This document shows positions 58,077-64,000 of a stretch of DNA of 64,000 bases, piece after piece (within the stretch, counting starts at the first letter, position 1; each line of letters starts with the position of its first letter). The position numbers and the translations under genes are program-made. Under the pieces are notes generated by a model. The model did not search any database, was not told the origin of the DNA, and saw nothing but the letters and a program-made list of their open reading frames with translations. The DNA comes from an uncultured Aquimarina sp. GTDB lineage: Bacteria; Bacteroidota; Bacteroidia; Flavobacteriales; Flavobacteriaceae. The stretch is from assembly GCF_947500065.1 (NCBI RefSeq), contig NZ_CANMQT010000001.1, positions 1 through 64,000 of the forward strand, in the 5' to 3' direction.

Positions 58077-58394
58077 TTAGAATACAGTGATGTAATCTGC
58101 AATAGTTTCTGACTGTTGCGGATCCATATGTACGATTGGAATTGAATATAAAACAGGCATATTAGATCCGAACATTTTCCTAAGACGATCGTTTAGATTA
58201 TTAAACTGTAAGGATTTAACAATACCAGAAATTAACGTTCTATTTAACTTACTTGTTTTGCTTTTTGCGTCTATTCTAGCCTGCACACAATTTTCGATAA
58301 TTGTGACTGTCAAAAGATACTTACCCCTTAGTAAAAATTCTATAATTTCATCAGTTTGTGATTTACTTTTGGGAATGATGAATATCTTTACCAT
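58077..58394 (-). CDS. small alpha/beta protein, CutA/PII-like fold possible
   Basis: MVKIFIIPKSKSQTDEIIEFLLRGKYLLTVTIIENCVQ. Confidence 0.5.
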   Translation of the reverse strand: MVKIFIIPKSKSQTDEIIEFLLRGKYLLTVTIIENCVQARIDAKSKTSKLNRTLISGIVKSLQFNNLNDRLRKMFGSNMPVLYSIPIVHMDPQQSETIADYITVF

Positions 58395-58405
58395 AATTCT
58401 TTGAT

Positions 58406-59242
58406 TTAAGATTTATAATAAGGTTTCTCAGAATTTTGTGCCCTCAAAATCGAGGATAGTTCTTCTATTGGTATTTCAAGAAAATAGTTTCCTGAATAGG
58501 TAGGACATACTGTACAGTCATCAAAGTAGAATTTAATATGATCTGAATCGACAACAAAATTATTCTTGAAAACTTCAAAGGTATTTTTAGTAAATTCCCA
58601 GCAATCATTGAAAGAGTCTTGTCCTACAATACGCGCTTGTAATTCTTGATTTAGCTTAAATAATAAGAACTTCTCACTATTATTTTCAAACAAATCATTA
58701 TACGTAACAAACGTTCCTGTTTTTACATTATAATTTAAGCCCTTGAACATAAAAGAATTATGTCGATCATCATCATAATAATTTGTTTTGTATAATAGAA
58801 CACTTAAGAAGTGACTATTTTTAGTATACACTTTATAATCCAGATTTCTTCTCTTCCTTTCGGCATCTTTGAATAAAGGATCACAGGATAAATCATCATT
58901 ATAAAGCACTTGTAGGATTGATGTTTCTGTTTTTAAATAATTTCTCTTTATAAAGGAATTAAAATTACTGAACAAAGGATTGAATTGTTCATCTAGATGA
59001 GGATACTTATAATCAAGAATTAATGAGTTTTCTTTTTTATAAAACGTTTTAGTGCTAACAAAATCATTAAGCGGAGCTTCTTGCTTTTTTACTAACCAAT
59101 AGTCTGATTTCTCTTTAGACAAATTATGAGATATTAAAACTGTTTTAGCATCTTCTTCAATCAATTTATGATTAGAATCATTTGATATAGTGTTACAAGA
59201 GAGAAGTATTGTGGCAAGAGAAATACAAATTAGATTTTTCAT
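58406..59242 (-). CDS. lipoprotein with DUF3298/RsiV-like domain
   Basis: lipobox ILLSCNTI; KTGTFVTYNDLFENN...FDDCTVCPTYSGNYFLEIPIEEL. Confidence 0.6.
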   Translation of the reverse strand: MKNLICISLATILLSCNTISNDSNHKLIEEDAKTVLISHNLSKEKSDYWLVKKQEAPLNDFVSTKTFYKKENSLILDYKYPHLDEQFNPLFSNFNSFIKRNYLKTETSILQVLYNDDLSCDPLFKDAERKRRNLDYKVYTKNSHFLSVLLYKTNYYDDDRHNSFMFKGLNYNVKTGTFVTYNDLFENNSEKFLLFKLNQELQARIVGQDSFNDCWEFTKNTFEVFKNNFVVDSDHIKFYFDDCTVCPTYSGNYFLEIPIEELSSILRAQNSEKPYYKS

Positions 59243-59296
59243 CTTTTAAGGTGATTTAGTATCGTTATTACTTGATACAAATCTCCATAAATAGTT

Positions 59297-59333
59297 TCAT
59301 ATATTTTTATTTATATTTATAATCATTTGCATA
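59297..59333 (-). promoter_or_regulatory. AT-rich shared motif copy 1 (reverse complement ATGCAAATGATTATAAATATAAATAAAAATATATGA)
   Basis: almost identical to 62594-62630. Confidence 0.6.
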
Positions 59334-59533
59334 AAATAATTTTATGTAAATGATTATAATAAAACGATGCAAATAAACAAATACTGAGATTGAGTAATTT
59401 CGAGAATATGATCTTCTAAAAAACACTTTGCATAGTTCGTTATGGGTTTGTAAAATAATCCATAACCTAAAGAATAAAGGTTTAATCAAAGTATTGTGCA
59501 GAAAATAAATTTATTGAAAGTAGTTATATAAAT

Positions 59534-60448
59534 TTATAGGCTCTCGAATCTTTTTTCGATAATTGTACTCTTTTCCTTTTTTAAATATTCAAGAAAAGCT
59601 GTGGCTACCAGAGAGAATTTTTTGTTCTTAAGCCAGATCATATGCCAGTTTGATTTGATAGGAAAGCCTTCTACAGGAATAATCTGTAAGCGCCCCATAT
59701 TAAGTTCATTACGTATTCCAATAAGTGGCATAATAGAATAACCAAGTCCTGCAACTACGGCTTGTTTTACAGCTTCATTAGAGGTAAGTTCCATTTTTTT
59801 ACTTACAGGAAGATTATTCTTTTCAATATACCTTTCCATAGTATACCTAGTTCCTGAACCTTGTTCTCGATAGATTAAAGGAAGTGTTGTAAAAATAGAT
59901 TTATCATAAACCTTCTTTGTGAAGCTTTCATCATTATTTCCAACCAAATAAAGCTGATTCTCCATTAATTCAATTTTTTCAATTTGTAATTTATCAGGAA
60001 GTACTGATACTAATGAAAAATCTACTGTGTTTTCTTCTAAGCTATTAACTACCTGTGCCTTATTGGTCACATCAAGAATTAATTCAACGCCCTTATGCTG
60101 TTTTATAAAATCAGATAAGAAATAAGGCATGATATATTTACCTGTAGATACAACTGAAATTTTTAACACACCAGATAACTGTCCTTGATAGGCTAAGGTT
60201 TTATAATTTATTTCCTTTACTTCTTCCAATATCTTCTCAGCTGCATTGGCTATTTCTTTTCCAAAATCCGTTACATATAACTTTCTTCCAATTACTTCAG
60301 TTAAAGGGATCGGAAATTGATCTTGAAAATTTCTTAACTGAATCGAAACGGCTGGTTGCGTTAAATGCAAATCTTCGGAAGCTTTCGTAACGCTCTTTTT
60401 CTCAACTATTTTAGAAAAAATCTGTAATTGATGAAGTGTATAATGCAT
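59534..60448 (-). CDS. LysR-family transcriptional regulator (CbbR/CmpR-like)
   Basis: LHQLQIFSKIVEKKSVTKASEDLHLTQPAVSIQLRNF. Confidence 0.9.
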   Translation of the reverse strand: MHYTLHQLQIFSKIVEKKSVTKASEDLHLTQPAVSIQLRNFQDQFPIPLTEVIGRKLYVTDFGKEIANAAEKILEEVKEINYKTLAYQGQLSGVLKISVVSTGKYIMPYFLSDFIKQHKGVELILDVTNKAQVVNSLEENTVDFSLVSVLPDKLQIEKIELMENQLYLVGNNDESFTKKVYDKSIFTTLPLIYREQGSGTRYTMERYIEKNNLPVSKKMELTSNEAVKQAVVAGLGYSIMPLIGIRNELNMGRLQIIPVEGFPIKSNWHMIWLKNKKFSLVATAFLEYLKKEKSTIIEKRFESL

Positions 60449-60459
60449 AAAAATAATTT

Positions 60460-60498
60460 ATATAAACGATTGTAAATATAAATAAAAACATATGAAAC
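60460..60498 (+). promoter_or_regulatory. AT-rich shared motif copy 2
   Basis: cgattgtaaatataaataaaaacatatgaaac. Confidence 0.5.
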
Positions 60499-60529
60499 AA
60501 TACATACATCTTTGCAAAAAACAAAACTA

Positions 60530-60769
60530 ATGAGAGATTTAAATCCAAAGAAAAACCAACCAGAAAAAGTTAAAGTGATTTCACTTCATCATAACAAAAA
60601 GGCAGCATCACCCACAATCCTTAATCTAATAATAATCGCCCTTCTTTTTTCGACTTTTATGGCGCTTTCTATAAAAAGCGACCATCTTTTCTTAACTGAA
60701 ATTCTACTTTCTGGAAGTATTATAGCATTACTAGGCATATCAAACTCCATCCCTAAAACTAAGAGGTAA
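60530..60769 (+). CDS. small two-TM membrane protein
   Basis: 79 aa from MRDLNPKKNQPEKVK. Confidence 0.55.
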   Translation: MRDLNPKKNQPEKVKVISLHHNKKAASPTILNLIIIALLFSTFMALSIKSDHLFLTEILLSGSIIALLGISNSIPKTKR

Positions 60770-60821
60770 ACACTTAATATTTTTCAAATAAATTCTATTA
60801 TAAAATCATAGTAACAACTAT

Positions 60822-61787
60822 ATGGATTTACATTTACTTATAGACAACCTGACCAACCCTGCATTACTTTTTTTCTTCTTAGGAGTTATTGCAGTTCAGC
60901 TTAAAAGCGATCTTAATATCCCTGAAAACTCTTCAAAGTTTATTTCACTTTATCTTTTACTTTCAATCGGTTTTAAGGGTGGTCAAGAGCTTTCACATAG
61001 TACATTTAATGCAGAAATACTATGGTCATTACTTTTTGGAATATTTCTGGCCATCTTCATTCCTGTGTATACGTATTTTATATTGCGCAGAAAATTTAGT
61101 CTCGAAAATGCAGGAGCTATCGCAGCATCTTATGGTTCTGTAAGTGCTGTAACATTTGTAACAACCATATCTTTTTTAGAAATAGAAAACATTGCCTTTA
61201 GCGGTCATATGGTAGCAGTAATGGCATTAATGGAGGCACCGTCCATAATGGTGGGATTACTTCTGGTCACAATTTTCAAAAAAAATAAGAACGAAGATAA
61301 AATTCCTATAAAAACTGTAGTACATCACGCACTAACTAATGGCAGTGTTCTGCTTATAATAGGTAGTTTGATTGTAGGTTTATTTGCAAGTGAGGCACAA
61401 GCCGAAGGAATCAAACCTTTTACTACAGATATATTTAAAGGATTCCTAGCTGTATTCCTTTTGGATATGGGAATCACTAGTGGACGTAAGCTTTCTGGTT
61501 TCATTAAAAAAGGATGGTTTGCTTTTCTATTTGCCATCATCATACCTGTTATAAACGGTTGTATTGTTGCGGTAGTAAGTGGTCTTTTTAGTTCTGGAGA
61601 GGGCAATAGATTGTTATTTGCCATACTCGCTGCTAGTGCATCCTATATCGCAGTGCCTGCAGCGATGAAACTAGCACTTCCAAAAGCGAACCCTAGTCTT
61701 TATATTCCGATGGCTCTGGCAATCACTTTTCCCTTTAATATAACATTAGGAATGCCTTTATATCTGTGCATCATACAGGTTACATAA
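60822..61787 (+). CDS. sbtA: SbtA-family sodium-dependent bicarbonate transporter
   Basis: PALLFFFLGVIAVQLKSDLNIP...LYLLLSIGFKGGQELSH. Confidence 0.9.
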   Translation: MDLHLLIDNLTNPALLFFFLGVIAVQLKSDLNIPENSSKFISLYLLLSIGFKGGQELSHSTFNAEILWSLLFGIFLAIFIPVYTYFILRRKFSLENAGAIAASYGSVSAVTFVTTISFLEIENIAFSGHMVAVMALMEAPSIMVGLLLVTIFKKNKNEDKIPIKTVVHHALTNGSVLLIIGSLIVGLFASEAQAEGIKPFTTDIFKGFLAVFLLDMGITSGRKLSGFIKKGWFAFLFAIIIPVINGCIVAVVSGLFSSGEGNRLLFAILAASASYIAVPAAMKLALPKANPSLYIPMALAITFPFNITLGMPLYLCIIQVT

Positions 61788-61793
61788 TAATAA

Positions 61794-61834
61794 TTTATGA
61801 TTACAATAAAATATATAAATAAAAATATATAACA
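61794..61834 (+). promoter_or_regulatory. AT-rich shared motif copy 3 (diverged)
   Basis: atgattacaataaaatatataaataaaaatatataaca. Confidence 0.4.
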
Positions 61835-61882
61835 TATTAATTCAACCTTTGTACTATAAATCAAAACAATTTCAATAAAATT

Positions 61883-62194
61883 ATGGAAGCGATAGAAACA
61901 GCAACAATGAAAGTAAAAACAGATCAAAAAATAAATTTGATTGATGGACACTTTACAGCATCAGAAGCAGCAGACATTATTAACGCTGTACTTAATGTAA
62001 AAATCAACTTTCATAGATTGCATCGATTATCAATTACTGAAGGAAATACTAGTGATGAGTGCGAATATGATAGTGGAAGAATAGATGAATTACTGCAAGA
62101 GCAGGTTACAGCGAAAGAGTTTTTTACTCAGGCAAGATTAGACGGGAAAAAACTTAAAATGAGTAGTGTAATCAATATTTCTGTCGAAGATTAG
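61883..62194 (+). CDS. hypothetical protein
   Basis: 103 aa; IDGHFTASEAADIINAVLNVKINFHRLHRL. Confidence 0.7.
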   Translation: MEAIETATMKVKTDQKINLIDGHFTASEAADIINAVLNVKINFHRLHRLSITEGNTSDECEYDSGRIDELLQEQVTAKEFFTQARLDGKKLKMSSVINISVED

Positions 62195-62260
62195 GTATTA
62201 GAATTAGTCAAATCATTGAATATCCAACATTTTTTCAATCCAGTTATAAAATTGATTGAT

Positions 62261-62297
62261 AAAAAGAGAGTCTCTTACTATAAGAGACTCTCTTTTT
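62261..62297 (+). terminator. rho-independent terminator
   Basis: aaaaagagagtctctta ctat aagagactctcttttt. Confidence 0.9.
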
Positions 62298-62593
62298 AGT
62301 AACTATGGTAGTTATTAAAATCTTAAAGGCGATACCAAATTCAAGAGAATAAATTTATGGTAACATGACCTCTACTAATATTAACTCCTTATAAATATTA
62401 TATTTGAAAACACCCTTCCTTCACTAGAAAAATGAGGTCAAAAAATAAATTCTTACGATACTTGGCATATTAAGGCTGTATCGTCATTCTCCTAACTTCC
62501 TCCGAGGTTTTCCTTGTCACAATTTTAAATACTAATCGCAGAGTTTTCTACAAAAAGCATCCAATTCCCATTACTTAATCATAAATAATTTTT

Positions 62594-62630
62594 ATGCAAA
62601 TCATTATAAATATAAATAAAAATATATGAG
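62594..62630 (+). promoter_or_regulatory. AT-rich shared motif copy 4 (ATGCAAATCATTATAAATATAAATAAAAATATATGAG)
   Basis: almost identical to reverse complement of 59297-59333. Confidence 0.6.
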
Positions 62631-62694
62631 CTAAATTTTCTAACTTAGAGGTAATGAAAAATGATTTTCAGGAAACTTGAAAAAATAATATAGT

Positions 62695-63138
62695 ATGAAA
62701 AAGACATATAACATATGGATACTTTCTGTATTTAGTATAACACTTATTTATGGTGGTATATCGGATAATAAGTTTACAGTAAACTCTAATTCATGCAAAG
62801 AAATATTATTTTGTTTAGATGGATCTAATCACTATTTAAACTTTGAGTTTACAAATTATTTTAGTGATAAAAATAATTTTCATTTTGTTAGTACGGAGTT
62901 AGAACATTTTGCGCCCGTTTCTTTAGTGACTCTTGAACATAAGGTAAAAAAAGAATTAGAAAAGATCAACCAACGAGAAGATCACATAAACTTATTACTA
63001 GCCAGAAAACGCTCACAATATCAATTATATAAAGTAAATATATTCGGTAGATTAACAAATCCTGTAAACGTAGCGATAAACTATCATAAGTCACTACCCC
63101 CAAGAATGGAAGGATTGGGCATAAGATTACGGTTTTGA
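62695..63138 (+). CDS. hypothetical secreted protein
   Basis: 147 aa, signal-like N-terminus. Confidence 0.55.
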   Translation: MKKTYNIWILSVFSITLIYGGISDNKFTVNSNSCKEILFCLDGSNHYLNFEFTNYFSDKNNFHFVSTELEHFAPVSLVTLEHKVKKELEKINQREDHINLLLARKRSQYQLYKVNIFGRLTNPVNVAINYHKSLPPRMEGLGIRLRF

Positions 63139-63213
63139 AATCAAAAATTGAGACTAACTAATACCAAAAAATTATAAGATTAAACAATGTATAATAACTA
63201 AAAATTAATTTCC

Positions 63214-63993
63214 ATGAAAACTAAATTTTTCCTTTTAATTGGGGTATTGGGATTATGCTCTAATTGTGCAGTCATACGTCCTGGTGAAGCTGGTGTGAAA
63301 CAGACATTAGGTAAATTTTCGGATAAGGTATCCACTCAAGGCACCATAGTTTACAATCCATTGGTTAGTAAAATCATCAAAGAATCAACACAAACAAATA
63401 ATATAAAACTTATTCTGAGTTTGCCCAGTAAAGAAGGGCTTAGTGTAAATTCTGAGATCTCTATTTTATATCGTTTAGAGCAAAATAAAATACCCTCGGT
63501 ATTAGAAAATTTAGGTCAGGGATATGAATCAATAATTACTAGCGTATTCCGGTCAGCTTCTTCTGATGTATGTGCTCAATTTTTCGCTAAGGATATGCAT
63601 TCTGGTATGCGAGCGAAAATAGAAGATGAAATCAAAATCAAAATGGAAGAAAATCTCAGAAAACAAGCTGATGGAATCGAGCTTATTGCCGTTTTAATGA
63701 AACGTATACAATTACCAAATGGGCTAGCAAATTCTATAGAACGAAAATTGCAAGCTGAACAAGATGCGATGAGAATGGAGTTTGTGATACAGCAAGCAAA
63801 ATTAGAAGCAGAAAGAAAAGTTATAAACGCTGAAGGTGAACGAGATGCTCAGAAAATATTGTCTGAAGGGTTGACGCAAGAAATCATCAAAATACGAAGC
63901 ATAGAAGCCTTTAATAAACTATCTGAGTCTCCTAATAGTAAAATAATCATTACAGATGGAAAAACACCACTATTGATCGATTCAGATAATTAA
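63214..63993 (+). CDS. SPFH/prohibitin-like (band 7) lipoprotein
   Basis: lipobox LCSNCAVIRPGEAGVKQTLGK; QAKLEAERKVINAEGERDAQKI. Confidence 0.88.
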   Translation: MKTKFFLLIGVLGLCSNCAVIRPGEAGVKQTLGKFSDKVSTQGTIVYNPLVSKIIKESTQTNNIKLILSLPSKEGLSVNSEISILYRLEQNKIPSVLENLGQGYESIITSVFRSASSDVCAQFFAKDMHSGMRAKIEDEIKIKMEENLRKQADGIELIAVLMKRIQLPNGLANSIERKLQAEQDAMRMEFVIQQAKLEAERKVINAEGERDAQKILSEGLTQEIIKIRSIEAFNKLSESPNSKIIITDGKTPLLIDSDN

Positions 63994-64000
63994 ACTTAAA

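Noticed and set aside
1-64000. tRNA, rRNA, prophage or complete IS elements
   Set aside because: No tRNA/rRNA-like sequence, phage structural gene or transposase ORF was seen in the translations.

Overview
AT-rich window that looks like a marine Bacteroidota/Flavobacteriaceae chromosome (T9SS sorting domain, typical flavobacterial intergenic palindromes, no Shine-Dalgarno pattern). Main contents: (1) a tandem family of short ORFs at the left edge; (2) a non-canonical periplasmic nitrate reductase operon on the - strand (porin, NapD, NapA, tandem-duplicated tetraheme NapB-like protein, tetraheme lipoprotein, ferredoxin subunit, NrfD); (3) a large stress/low-oxygen-type island (about 8.5-27.7 kb plus 36-39 kb) with eight universal stress proteins, a CcoI/FixI-type Cu-ATPase, PdxH, an aeRF1-like protein, an ATP-cone/Mrr-like nuclease fusion, a beta-CASP MBL nuclease, Hsp20 flanked by two paralogous coiled-coil proteins, and D-lactate dehydrogenase; at least eleven copies of a 12-bp FNR-core-like dyad (TGAYnnnnRTCA) occur, most of them 48-100 nt upstream of these genes and the nap operon; (4) a persulfide/sulfite module (YeeE pair, ETHE1-rhodanese, rhodanese, TauE, two Crp-family regulators) with a second dyad GTAACnnnnGTTAC; (5) an accessory region (about 42.4-50.6 kb) with about ten copies of a ~20-bp repeat at gene junctions (it can encode the C-terminal -KVQ* of one gene and ends at the ATG/GTG of the next), decayed immunity-like fragments (DUF1877-like, DUF7660-like), an orphan papain-like/CHAP toxin C-terminus with a coupled membrane immunity candidate, duplicated gene tails and REP-like hairpins; (6) an orphan GG-leader peptide; (7) a LysR-SbtA bicarbonate locus with four copies of a ~35-bp AT-rich motif upstream of neighbouring genes. 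All functional calls come from reading the translations; no database search was run.
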